Positions 8,395 to 16,870 of a stretch of DNA of 60,125 nucleotides are shown piece by piece. Positions within the stretch are counted from its first letter, which is position 1, and each line of letters starts with the position of its first letter. The notes beneath the pieces are model-generated. The model did no database searches. It saw only the letters and a list, made by a program, of their open reading frames with translations, and had not been told where the DNA came from. The stretch comes from Bacteroidales bacterium. GTDB lineage: Bacteria > Bacteroidota > Bacteroidia > Bacteroidales > Tenuifilaceae. Made by a program: the position numbers and the translations under genes. Location of the stretch: the NCBI GenBank assembly GCA_011045955.1, contig DSBV01000035.1, positions 1 to 60,125 on the forward strand. Reading direction: 5' to 3'.

Positions 8395-10776
8395 ATGAAA
8401 TTCAGATTATTGGTATTGATTACCGTAACCTTTTTGGTAAGTTCCTGCCAAAGAAGTTTACGGATTGAACATGCTACAACTAGCCCGGCTGTTCATGATC
8501 TGCTTTCAGCAATTCAACTTGCCGGCGATAGCACATTGGTTTACCTAACCGATTATTTCCCCGATCCTACAGTAATTGATTCCTTATCCATACCTTCGCC
8601 TTTTCACCATAGCCTTTCAGGCGATAAGGCCTACCTGTCCTTAATTACCGATAACAAATCATTACCGTGGTTATCAACCATTACCGCTTGGGCTAAGGGT
8701 GATGGCTATTGCCTTCTGGTTCGAAAAAACAGAAAGTTACCCGTAACTTTCACCTTCGACCCTCAGGGCAAAAATGTAAATAGCGTTCAGCTGGCTGGCC
8801 AAATTAACGATTGGAATCCCAGTGCAACTAATCTGAAATTCGATGGTAAGGTTTACAGCACTACCATGCTCTTAAACCCCGGAAAGTACCACTACCAGGT
8901 GGTTGTCGATGGTAAATGGATGCTCGACCCAGCTAATCCCATTTTTGAGGATAACGGGATGGGTGGATATAACTCAGTACTTGTTGTCGGCAACGCAACC
9001 CCCGAGTTACTTCCAATGCTTATTCCCAGTTCCGTGAAAGGGAACAAGTTAATAATTAAAGCCATGGGTGATATAGATAGATTTATCGTATTGTGGCAGA
9101 ACTATATGCTGCACGATAAATTTATTAGGGTAAAGGATGGATATTACGAAATCACCATCCCCGATAATGCTCGCTATTATCGAAGATCTCACCTGCGCAT
9201 TTGGGCTTATAACCAGCATGGCGAATCGAACAACCTTTTAATTCCACTGGAGGGGAACAGGCTGGTTACCAATCCCTCGCAGCTTACTCGCACCGATAAG
9301 CATGCGCAAATCATGTACTTCCTCATGGTTGACCGTTTCTGTAATGGCAACCCCACTAACGATTATAAGGTTAACGATCCCGAAATTCACCCTAAAGCCA
9401 ATTACTTTGGTGGCGACCTTGCAGGTATTACTAAAAAGATTAAGGATGGGTATTTTACCAATTTAGGAATCAACACAATATGGCTATCACCAATAACTCA
9501 AAACCCATTAGGTGCCTGGGGGCTATATCCAGAGCCTCGCACCAAATTTTCGGGCTATCATGGCTACTGGCCAGTATCTTCTTCTAAGATCGACTTTAGG
9601 TTTGGCACAAAAAGTGAACTTAATGAACTTATTGCTGAAGCTCATAAACGCAACATCAACGTTATTCTCGATTACGTGGCCAACCACGTTCATCAGGAGC
9701 ATCCGCTTTACAACCAACACCCCGACTGGGCCACATCGCTTTACCTGCCCGATGGTTCGCTAAACACCGAGCGGTGGGATGAGTATCGCTTAACCACCTG
9801 GTTCGACACGTTCCTCCCAACCCTGGACCTCGAACGCCCCGAGGTTTATGAACCCATGACCGATTCTGCTCTGTTTTGGGTTACCCATTTCGATCTTGAC
9901 GGCTTTCGTCATGATGCCACCAAGCATATCCACGAGAACTTTTGGCGTAGGTTAACCCAGAAAATAAAGCTTACAACCCCGAATAAATCGGTTTATCAAA
10001 TTGGCGAAACCTATGGTAGCCACGAACTCATTGCCAGCTACATTGGCAGCGGCATGCTCGATGCCCAGTTCGATTTTAACATCTACGATGCCTCGGTTGC
10101 AGCTTTCGCTCGCACCGATTATCCCTTTTCTAAGCTCGATGGTGCATTGCACCAAACCTTCAACTACTTTGGCTGGATCAATCTTATGGGTTACATCTCG
10201 GGTAATCAGGATAGGGCTCGTTTCATTTCCTATGCCGGCGGCGCTTTACGTTTCGATGAGGATGCCAAAAAGGCTGGATGGACCCGCGAAATTGGCGTTG
10301 GCGATAGCACGGCCTATGCTAAGCTTTGCATGCTTAACGCATTTAATATGACCATTCCAGGCGTTCCAACCATTTACTACGGCGACGAATACGGCATGCC
10401 CGGTGGCAACGACCCCGATAACCGCCGCATGATGAGGTTTGATGGACTTTCAGGACTTGAGCAGCAAACCCTTGAAACCGTCACAAAGCTTGTAAATACC
10501 CGCAGAAATAATTTGGCCCTGGTTTACGGTTCATTCCAAACCATCCTCGTAAACGATAATGTTTACGCTTACATTCGTAAGTATTTTGACAACACCGTTG
10601 TTGTAATCTTCAACAAGTCGAACCAGGAACAAACTATTGACCTACAAATTCCTGAATATATGAGTGATAGCATATTATATCCAAACTTCAATTCTAAATA
10701 TTCTATCCAAAACGGAAAACTTAAAGTTACGCTTAAGCCTAATAGTTTTGAAATATTCACACCCAAAATAAACTAG
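8395..10776 (+). CDS. GH13 alpha-amylase lipoprotein with glycogen-binding-like domain
   Basis: This is a predicted lipoprotein of 793 residues: the signal peptide ends in the lipobox VSSC. An N-terminal region of about 90 residues is followed by an AMPK/CBM48-like beta domain (QLAGQINDWNP, then PGKYHYQVVVDGKW, about 120-195). A further beta region precedes the GH13 barrel, which starts near IMYFLMVDRFCNGNP (about 304). The catalytic residues are Asp507 (DGFRHD), Glu538 (IGETYG) and Asp606. The last lies in GNQDRAR, so Gln replaces the usual His of NHD. The protein probably sits in the outer membrane or periplasm and degrades starch or glycogen-like glucan. A strong terminator follows and closes the carbohydrate block. 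Confidence 0.88.
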   Translation: MKFRLLVLITVTFLVSSCQRSLRIEHATTSPAVHDLLSAIQLAGDSTLVYLTDYFPDPTVIDSLSIPSPFHHSLSGDKAYLSLITDNKSLPWLSTITAWAKGDGYCLLVRKNRKLPVTFTFDPQGKNVNSVQLAGQINDWNPSATNLKFDGKVYSTTMLLNPGKYHYQVVVDGKWMLDPANPIFEDNGMGGYNSVLVVGNATPELLPMLIPSSVKGNKLIIKAMGDIDRFIVLWQNYMLHDKFIRVKDGYYEITIPDNARYYRRSHLRIWAYNQHGESNNLLIPLEGNRLVTNPSQLTRTDKHAQIMYFLMVDRFCNGNPTNDYKVNDPEIHPKANYFGGDLAGITKKIKDGYFTNLGINTIWLSPITQNPLGAWGLYPEPRTKFSGYHGYWPVSSSKIDFRFGTKSELNELIAEAHKRNINVILDYVANHVHQEHPLYNQHPDWATSLYLPDGSLNTERWDEYRLTTWFDTFLPTLDLERPEVYEPMTDSALFWVTHFDLDGFRHDATKHIHENFWRRLTQKIKLTTPNKSVYQIGETYGSHELIASYIGSGMLDAQFDFNIYDASVAAFARTDYPFSKLDGALHQTFNYFGWINLMGYISGNQDRARFISYAGGALRFDEDAKKAGWTREIGVGDSTAYAKLCMLNAFNMTIPGVPTIYYGDEYGMPGGNDPDNRRMMRFDGLSGLEQQTLETVTKLVNTRRNNLALVYGSFQTILVNDNVYAYIRKYFDNTVVVIFNKSNQEQTIDLQIPEYMSDSILYPNFNSKYSIQNGKLKVTLKPNSFEIFTPKIN

Positions 10777-10797
10777 GCTAATGAATTTCTAACCACT

Positions 10798-10833
10798 AAA
10801 AAGGTCGTATTAGCGCTAATCCGACCTTTTTTA
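10798..10833 (+). terminator. terminator after the amylase operon
   Basis: The stem GGTCG (10803-10807) pairs with CGACC (10822-10826). It is extended by ATTAGC/GCTAAT after one mismatch. It is flanked by an A-run and a T-run, so it could work in both directions. Confidence 0.8.
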
Positions 10834-10989
10834 CTTTTAGAGAACTAAAAGTTATGTTTAGAATTCTGTTTTACGACACTTCTTGTGGGTTTACTATAAT
10901 TGTATCAACAATAGCCAATGGTTTGATTTACATTAGATGCAAAATCAAAAAAATTCCCGGACGAGGCACTCTTTAACTTTTTTCCCTTT

Positions 10990-11050
10990 AATTTTTATCC
11001 TTTATTTCCGCTCCGCGGGACAGGCTCTTTATCCTTTATCCTTTATCCAT
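10990..11050. repeat. third copy of the intergenic repeat, inverted
   Basis: The reverse complement of this stretch carries AAAGGATAAAGAGCC (11037-11023), identical to 415-429, followed by a diverged copy of the GC-rich end of that element. Adjacent CTTTATC units (about 11026-11049) are imperfect short tandem copies. An open frame across it (10937-11149) is not a gene because it runs into tRNA-Lys. Confidence 0.45.
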
Positions 11051-11056
11051 AATACA

Positions 11057-11082
11057 AAAGCCCGATGTTTCCATCGGGCTTT
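11057..11082 (-). terminator. terminator downstream of tRNA-Lys
   Basis: AAAGCCCGATG and CATCGGGCTTT form an 11-bp stem around TTTC, immediately beyond the 3' end of the minus-strand tRNA. The following T-run is short. Confidence 0.7.
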
Positions 11083-11084
11083 GC

Positions 11085-11160
11085 TGGTGATTCAGCTGGG
11101 GCTCGAACCCAGGACCCCATCCTTAAAAGGGATGTGCTCTACCTGCTGAGCTACTGAATC
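11085..11160 (-). tRNA. tRNA-Lys (anticodon UUU)
   Basis: This is a 76-nt cloverleaf including an encoded CCA. The acceptor GATTCAG pairs with CTGAATC and the discriminator is A. The D-arm is AGCTCAGCAGGTAGAGC. The anticodon stem is CATCC/GGATG with loop CTTTTAA, giving anticodon TTT. The T-arm contains GGTTCGAGCCC. A matching promoter lies upstream and a hairpin downstream, so it is a single-gene unit. Confidence 0.95.
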
Positions 11161-11199
11161 TACCTATTTTACTGAGAACTTCTTTTATTTTTTGCGTTG

Positions 11200-11231
11200 C
11201 AAATATAGACTCTTTCTCTAAAATATACAAA
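11200..11231 (-). promoter_or_regulatory. tRNA-Lys promoter
   Basis: On the minus strand TTTG (11231-11228), a 20-bp spacer and TATATTTG (11207-11200) match the Bacteroidota -33/-7 consensus almost perfectly. The expected start is about 33 nt upstream of the mature tRNA 5' end. Confidence 0.75.
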
Positions 11232-11385
11232 TTTTTCTTTCATTTCGAATATAAATTATTATTCTATTTATTGATTATCAGATTGATGAATTTTGTTAAA
11301 AAGATTAAAAGTTGCACTTTAACAGTAATTCAAACTCACGTAACTCATTATTTAATAGATTAGCTGAACCATAACTGAAATTACC

Positions 11386-12213
11386 ATGACAAAGACATTA
11401 AAAAAACTATTGGGAAAAGTAGTTGTTATTACCGGTGCATCATCGGGTATTGGAAAGGCTTTAGCCTATGAGTTTTCAAAGTATAACACCAAGCTGGTTA
11501 TTGGTGCTCGTAACGTTGATGCGCTTAATGCTATTGCATCTGAACTATCCAGCGTTGGAGTAGAGGTGCTGCCTGTTAAAACCGATGTAACCAGCGAGGG
11601 CGACTGTAAAAATTTAGTTGAACAGGCCATAAGAAAGTTTGGTAGAATCGATATTCTAGTCAATAACGCCGGCGTTTCCATGCGTGCACTTTTTAAGGAT
11701 GTAGACCTTAAAGTCATTCGCCATCTCATGGATGTAAATTTTTGGGGTACCGTTTACTGTACTAAGTATGCCTTATCCTATTTGCTTGAATCAAAAGGTT
11801 CGGTTGTTGGCGTGAGTTCCATTGCAGGATTCCACGGACTTCCAGGCCGATGTGGGTATTCAGCATCAAAATTTGCCATGCATGGCTTCCTGGAAACGCT
11901 GCGTATCGAGAATCTCAAGAACGGTTTACATGTAATGATTGCGGCTCCTGGGTTTACTTCAACTAACGTCAGATTTTCGGCCTTAACAGCCGATGGCACC
12001 CCTCAGGGTATGTCGCCACGCGATGAGAAAAACATGATGACCCCCAAAGAGGTAGCAAAAATCATTGTTAAAGGGATTGCTAAACGTCGTAGAAATATTA
12101 TAATGGGTACTGAAGGAAAGATATCGGTACTAGCTCAACGCATTCTGCCCACTGTCATCGATCGACTTCTTTACGGATATATGGCAAAAGAACCCAATTC
12201 ACCATTTAAATAG
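11386..12213 (+). CDS. SDR family oxidoreductase
   Basis: This is a classical short-chain dehydrogenase/reductase of 275 residues. It has the nucleotide-binding motif TGASSGIGKA (about 16-25), LVNNAG (about 91-96), and the catalytic Ser with the YSASK motif (about 155-162). The C-terminal part (about 200-275, including GIAKRRRNIIMG) is longer and more basic than in fabG-type enzymes, as in membrane-associated SDRs acting on lipid or sterol-like substrates. The substrate cannot be read from the sequence. Cardiolipin synthase follows after about 50 bp in the same direction, which makes a lipid-related role possible but unproven. Confidence 0.85.
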   Translation: MTKTLKKLLGKVVVITGASSGIGKALAYEFSKYNTKLVIGARNVDALNAIASELSSVGVEVLPVKTDVTSEGDCKNLVEQAIRKFGRIDILVNNAGVSMRALFKDVDLKVIRHLMDVNFWGTVYCTKYALSYLLESKGSVVGVSSIAGFHGLPGRCGYSASKFAMHGFLETLRIENLKNGLHVMIAAPGFTSTNVRFSALTADGTPQGMSPRDEKNMMTPKEVAKIIVKGIAKRRRNIIMGTEGKISVLAQRILPTVIDRLLYGYMAKEPNSPFK

Positions 12214-12263
12214 GTTATTTGCATAATTTCCCGAATTTTTCTTAATTAGAGAAAAATTTGGGT

Positions 12264-13739
12264 ATGGTTGCCTTGAACGTCCTAACCGATTCGTTTTTAA
12301 ACCATTTAACCACATTGCTATGGGCGGTTTATATCATAACCGTGATTTCCACCGCAGCAATGATTATACATGAAAAGCGCGATCCCGCTAAAACATCTAC
12401 ATGGGTTTTACTTCTTATTACTTTACCAATACTTGGGTTATTACTTTATATCGTATTTGGCCAAAACCGTAGAAAAGAAAAACTGTTTAGCCGTAAAGAG
12501 ATTCAGGATATTGAACAAATAGAGTATTTGAGCCATAAGCAGGTTATTCGCTTTTCCTCTAAAACCGATATTCACCATAAACTGGCTGATCATTTAAGTA
12601 TTATCACCCTTTTGCTCAACAACAGCAAGGCCCTGCTAACTGAAAAGAATGAGGTTGAGATTTTCCAAACGGGTGATCAGGCTTTCGATTCCATAATCGA
12701 ATCGCTTTACTCAGCCACTTCGAGTATACACATCGAGTTTTACATTATTAACGACGATAAGCTGGGTAACCGGATTAAGAATATCCTGATAACAAAGGCC
12801 AAAGAGGGCGTTAAGGTCAGAGTTCTTTTCGATGATGTTGGCAGCTGGAGTTTACCCAAAAGGTATGTCAGGGAGCTAAAGGATGCCGGGGTAGATATCT
12901 ATCCTTTTATGGAAGTTCGATTCCCCTTGCTCACCAGCAGGGTAAACTACCGAAACCATCGGAAAATTGTAGTGGTCGATGGAAAGGTTGGATATTTAGG
13001 TGGAATGAATATTGCCGACCGGTATATTGAGGGTACCCGAAGGCTTGGCCAGTGGTACGATACCATGTTGAGGATTGAAGGTGAAGCTGTTCATTCACTT
13101 CAGGTTATCTTTCTGATTGACTGGTACTTTGTTACCGGTAAAATCATCAGGGAACGTGATATTTACTTTCCTCAGCCAACCGTTACCAGTTACCATCCCT
13201 TGCAGATTGTAACAAGCGGTCCCGATTCCGATTGGGCAAGTATAATGCAAGCCTTTTTCCATGCCATAACACGTGCCCATAAGCATATCTACATTTCAAC
13301 GCCTTACTTTATACCTAACGAGAGCATTCTAACCGCCCTTAAAACTGTAGCACTAAGCGGGGTTGATGTTCGGATTATTTTGCCCGGAAAATCCGATTCC
13401 ACCATTGTTTACTGGAGTTCCCTTTCTTACATTTCCGAACTGCTGGACGCCGGCATCAGGGTTTACCTTTACCAAAATGGCTTTAACCACTCCAAGGTGA
13501 TGATGATTGATGGTAAGTTAGCCATGGTGGGGTCAGCTAACATGGACATCCGCAGCTTTGAGGATAACTTTGAGGTGGCAGCTTTCATTTACGATAATCA
13601 GATTACCCATAGGCTTGAGGAGAATTTCTTATCCAACCTGGTGCAAAGCCAGGTTATTACACCCCAAAGCTGGAGTGAGCGTCCGCTTAAAAATAGCTAC
13701 AAGGAAGCGCTGGCCCGATTAATTAGTCCACTCTTTTAA
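12264..13739 (+). CDS. cls: cardiolipin synthase (phospholipase D family)
   Basis: This membrane enzyme condenses two phosphatidylglycerol molecules to cardiolipin and glycerol. It has about 491 residues. Two N-terminal transmembrane helices (about 10-32 and 40-60) are followed by two PLD catalytic motifs: HRKIVVVD starting at His232, then GGMN, and HSKVMMID starting at His409, then GSAN. The order and length match bacterial ClsA-type enzymes. The ATG at 12264 is preferred over the in-frame TTG at 12258. Related PLD-family phosphatidyltransferases are an alternative, but the two-helix N-terminus favours Cls. Confidence 0.92.
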   Translation: MVALNVLTDSFLNHLTTLLWAVYIITVISTAAMIIHEKRDPAKTSTWVLLLITLPILGLLLYIVFGQNRRKEKLFSRKEIQDIEQIEYLSHKQVIRFSSKTDIHHKLADHLSIITLLLNNSKALLTEKNEVEIFQTGDQAFDSIIESLYSATSSIHIEFYIINDDKLGNRIKNILITKAKEGVKVRVLFDDVGSWSLPKRYVRELKDAGVDIYPFMEVRFPLLTSRVNYRNHRKIVVVDGKVGYLGGMNIADRYIEGTRRLGQWYDTMLRIEGEAVHSLQVIFLIDWYFVTGKIIRERDIYFPQPTVTSYHPLQIVTSGPDSDWASIMQAFFHAITRAHKHIYISTPYFIPNESILTALKTVALSGVDVRIILPGKSDSTIVYWSSLSYISELLDAGIRVYLYQNGFNHSKVMMIDGKLAMVGSANMDIRSFEDNFEVAAFIYDNQITHRLEENFLSNLVQSQVITPQSWSERPLKNSYKEALARLISPLF

Positions 13740-13792
13740 ACTTTGCACGCAATTTGATAGTAAATCATTAAACCTTTTAAAATCAAATATCT

Positions 13793-14440
13793 ATGAAAAG
13801 AACACTGTTTATTTTAGCACTTACTAGCCTATCAATGCTCACAAACGCCCAATTTTTTAGAATGGGCCTAAAAGGAGGCATTAGCTCATCCAATGTTAAG
13901 TTTAGTAAGACAACCATCACCAATGGTGCAAATCAATACATTGTTGAGCAAGGCGATTCTAAACTTGGATTTCACGCAGGGCTTTTTGCCCGGGTGCAAA
14001 TTATGGGTTTCTTTGTTCAACCCGAGCTGCTTTTTTCTCGGTCGCAGGGCGAGGTTATGCTAAAGGATGTTACACTAAGCAATGCTTACAACGAAATGCA
14101 AAAGTTCAACAAGTTCGATATTCCCGTAATTGTTGGCTGGAAATTTGGCCCCGCACGTGTTGGACTTGGACCAGTTGCCACAATCCTAGTTTCTGAAAAC
14201 GATGGGCTTAAAGACAAGCTAGCTGACTTGACAAATCAAACGGTTAAAAATAACTTTAGGTTGGCAACTTTTGGGTATCAGGTTGGGGTAGGTCTCGATA
14301 TGCTTAAAACCCTTACCCTCGATCTAAAATACGAAGGCAACTTCAGCAAGCTTGGAACTGGCATTACTTTGGGCGATACCAACTACTCTTTTGATCAGCG
14401 CAACCCGCAAATCATCATGAGTGTTGGCTTCTTCTTCTAA
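13793..14440 (+). CDS. outer-membrane beta-barrel protein (PorT-like)
   Basis: This is a protein of 215 residues with a signal peptide (cleavage near TNAQ). It has alternating amphipathic strands such as MGLKGGISSSNV, FHAGLFARVQIMGFFVQPELL and KYEGNFSKLG. It ends MSVGFFF, with the C-terminal aromatic typical of outer-membrane barrels. It resembles the small 8-strand outer membrane beta-barrel/PorT family of Bacteroidota, whose members are mostly uncharacterised. Its own hairpin terminator follows, so it is probably a single-gene unit. The family assignment is good; the function is unknown. Confidence 0.75.
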   Translation: MKRTLFILALTSLSMLTNAQFFRMGLKGGISSSNVKFSKTTITNGANQYIVEQGDSKLGFHAGLFARVQIMGFFVQPELLFSRSQGEVMLKDVTLSNAYNEMQKFNKFDIPVIVGWKFGPARVGLGPVATILVSENDGLKDKLADLTNQTVKNNFRLATFGYQVGVGLDMLKTLTLDLKYEGNFSKLGTGITLGDTNYSFDQRNPQIIMSVGFFF

Positions 14441-14457
14441 AAAATAATTGAATCAAG

Positions 14458-14491
14458 AGGTTTCTTTAGAATCATTCTAAGGAAACCTTTT
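14458..14491 (+). terminator. terminator after the beta-barrel gene
   Basis: AGGTTTC-TTTAGAAT pairs with ATTCTAA-GGAAACCT across a one-base loop region with one mismatch. It is followed by TTTTG. Confidence 0.65.
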
Positions 14492-14615
14492 GTCATTTAA
14501 AACGTGTCGTTTATTTAAACAATAAACCTGTTCAAGGAATTCTTTGGCTTTTTAGGCAAATAACTATTGTAATTGTATTTTAAAATTTGAATATTTGAAA
14601 TTGTATAAAAAATTT

Positions 14616-16049
14616 ATGTCAGGTCTAATGGGTATCGGTATCTTAATCTTTGTGGCTTTAGCATCAGCAGCCACAACATATTTGCTTATACATAATTATC
14701 TAAAACGAAAATATACTGCATCTGCACTTAAAAGTTCAACCAACTCGCTTTTGCTTGAACAGCTTAGGGATGAGATTCAAAGATTAAAGATCCAATGCAA
14801 GGAACTGCAGATTGAAAATGATGAGCAGGCCGATATTCTGGCAAAAGCCCACCTGGAGATACAACGACTCGAAGCGTCAGTTCAAAACGCCAAGATACGC
14901 GCCGAGGAGGCCGATATCCTTAAATCGAACTTCCTGGCCAACATGAGCCATGAAATTCGAACACCAATGAATGGCATTTTGGGTTTTGCCCAACTACTCA
15001 AAAATGAAGAGCCGCCGGAGAAGCGCGATAGGTATATCGATATCATTTACCACAACGGAATAATGCTGGTCAATCTTATAGATGATATCATTGATTTATC
15101 AAAGATCGATGCAGGTCAGCTGACTGTCAGTCCTGCCGACTGCAACCTCGACAACCTGATGTTTGAGGTTTACACTTTCTTTAACGAGATTAAGTTCAAG
15201 CAAGAGAAAGAGCATATTAATATTCGTTTACTCAACCTGAACGACGACGAATCAAATATCCTGTACACCGACGCCCAGCGTTTACGTCAGGTTCTGGTTA
15301 ATCTTATCGGTAATGCTCTGAAATTTACTGAAAAGGGCTCGGTTGAGTTTGGGTACCTGATAAACGAGGATAAGAGTAACATTGAATTTTTTGTTAGGGA
15401 TACTGGGATTGGGATTCCAAAAGATAAGCAGGATATTATTTTCGACAGGTTCCGTCAGGTTCAGGAGGGCACCACCCGTAAATACGGTGGTACGGGTATC
15501 GGGTTGTACATTTCTAAACATATCATTGAGCTGCTTGGTGGCGATATCTGGGTTGAATCGGTGGTCGGGCGGGGCACTACATTCCATTTCTCCCTCCCTT
15601 ACCACGAATCAAAGAGCGTTAACGATGGTTCTGTAGTTTTCAAAGCCAAAAATCCTGAATATAAGTGGGAGGGAAAAACTATCCTGATTGCTGAGGATAT
15701 CGATACCAACTATAAGTACTTATCCACCATTTTGGCCGATACAAAAGCCAAAGTTCTTTGGGCAAGGAATGGCGAGGAGGCAGTATCCATGGTGCTTAAT
15801 GGCACCCCAGTTGATATTGTTCTAATGGACATTCAAATGCCGGTAGTTGATGGGTATGAGGCAACTTTAAGGATAAGAGAAAATTTTCCCGATTTGCCCA
15901 TAATTGCTCAAACCGCTTACGCTTTACCTAACGATAACCTTAAATGTTTTGAGGTGGGCTGTAACGACTATATTTCAAAGCCTATTAACGCCCACCTCCT
16001 GAAGAAAAAGATTAACGATTTACTTAACGTTTACGTTAAAAGTTCCTAA
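14616..16049 (+). CDS. hybrid sensor histidine kinase/response regulator
   Basis: This is a protein of 477 residues. One N-terminal transmembrane helix (about 5-27) is followed by a coiled coil (about 45-105). Next is a HisKA domain with phospho-acceptor His112 in MSHEIRTPMNG, then a HATPase domain (NLIGNALKFTEKG; DTGIGIP; GGTGIGLYISK; about 215-330). A C-terminal receiver domain (about 350-470) has phospho-Asp405 in LMDIQMPVVDGYEA and the Lys of ISKPI. No periplasmic sensing domain is visible, so the signal may be intramembrane, come from a partner, or be cytoplasmic. The ATG at 14616 is chosen over the TTG at 14595. The 3' end overlaps convergent kdsA by 14 bp. Confidence 0.9.
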   Translation: MSGLMGIGILIFVALASAATTYLLIHNYLKRKYTASALKSSTNSLLLEQLRDEIQRLKIQCKELQIENDEQADILAKAHLEIQRLEASVQNAKIRAEEADILKSNFLANMSHEIRTPMNGILGFAQLLKNEEPPEKRDRYIDIIYHNGIMLVNLIDDIIDLSKIDAGQLTVSPADCNLDNLMFEVYTFFNEIKFKQEKEHINIRLLNLNDDESNILYTDAQRLRQVLVNLIGNALKFTEKGSVEFGYLINEDKSNIEFFVRDTGIGIPKDKQDIIFDRFRQVQEGTTRKYGGTGIGLYISKHIIELLGGDIWVESVVGRGTTFHFSLPYHESKSVNDGSVVFKAKNPEYKWEGKTILIAEDIDTNYKYLSTILADTKAKVLWARNGEEAVSMVLNGTPVDIVLMDIQMPVVDGYEATLRIRENFPDLPIIAQTAYALPNDNLKCFEVGCNDYISKPINAHLLKKKINDLLNVYVKSS

Positions 16050-16860
16050 CAACCTGTCTGATTTTAACCAGGCGTTCAAGTAGACTTTTCAAGTGCTTTA
16101 TATCTAACATGTTAGCGCCATCTGATAATGCTTCGGCCGGATTAAAATGCGTTTCCATAAACAGACCATCGGCTCCTGTTGCAATGGCAGCACGGGCAAT
16201 GGTTTCAATCATATCGGGCCTGCCACCCGTAACCCCAGTGGTTTGGTTTGGTTGCTGAAGCGAGTGGGTAACATCAACTACAACAGGAAATCCAAAGGCT
16301 TGCATGGTGGGTATAGCCCTGAAATCAACTATGAGATCGTGGTACCCAAACATTGTTCCCCTGTCGGTTAGTATTACGTTACTATTGCCAGAGTCAACTA
16401 ACTTTTGCGCCGCAAACTTCATGGAGTCGGGCGATACGAATTGCCCCTTTTTAATGTTTACAAACTTTCCGGTTTGGGCTGCTGCAATCAGTAGGTCTGT
16501 TTGCCTGCACAGGAATGCCGGAATTTGAAGAACATCAACATATTCTGCTGCTATGACAGCCTCTGGTGCGCTATGTATGTCTGTAACAACGGGTAAGCCA
16601 AATTGCTCTTTAACTTCGCCTAAAATTTTCAATGCTTTTTCATCGCCAATTCCTGCAAACGAGTCGATTCTTGAACGGTTTGCCTTGCGGTAGGAGGCCT
16701 TGAATATGTAAGGGATTTTAAGCTTTTCAGTGATGCTTAATACCGTTTCCGCAATCCGCATCACGTTTTCGCGGCTTTCAACCACACAGGGTCCAGCCAT
16801 CAAAAAAAAGTTATGGGATTCAGTATGCTTAATCCCTTTAATCTTTACTATTGTGCTCAT
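16036..16860 (-). CDS. kdsA: 3-deoxy-8-phosphooctulonate synthase
   Basis: It condenses phosphoenolpyruvate with arabinose-5-phosphate to make KDO-8-phosphate, the first committed step towards the KDO of lipopolysaccharide. It has 274 residues, the usual length. Motifs are MAGPCVVES, FKASYRKANRSR, VTDIHS, LQIPAFLCRQTDL, KKGQFVSP, DRGTMFGY, VVDVTHSLQQP and ETHFNP. The frame stays open upstream to 17046, but the start at 16860 (MSTIVKIKG) fits the family and leaves a 10-bp gap after rarA. A longer start would overlap rarA by more than 170 bp. It is probably transcribed with rarA. Confidence 0.95.
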   Translation of the reverse strand: MSTIVKIKGIKHTESHNFFLMAGPCVVESRENVMRIAETVLSITEKLKIPYIFKASYRKANRSRIDSFAGIGDEKALKILGEVKEQFGLPVVTDIHSAPEAVIAAEYVDVLQIPAFLCRQTDLLIAAAQTGKFVNIKKGQFVSPDSMKFAAQKLVDSGNSNVILTDRGTMFGYHDLIVDFRAIPTMQAFGFPVVVDVTHSLQQPNQTTGVTGGRPDMIETIARAAIATGADGLFMETHFNPAEALSDGANMLDIKHLKSLLERLVKIRQVVRNF

Positions 16861-16870
16861 GTTCTTGTAT

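Noticed and set aside
11026-11049. CTTTATC short tandem copies as a possible CRISPR or VNTR
   Set aside because: The units are 8 bp or shorter with no spacers. This is low-complexity sequence within the dispersed repeat.
10937-11149. Open frame of 70 codons on the plus strand
   Set aside because: It crosses the repeat element, the terminator and most of the tRNA-Lys gene on the other strand.
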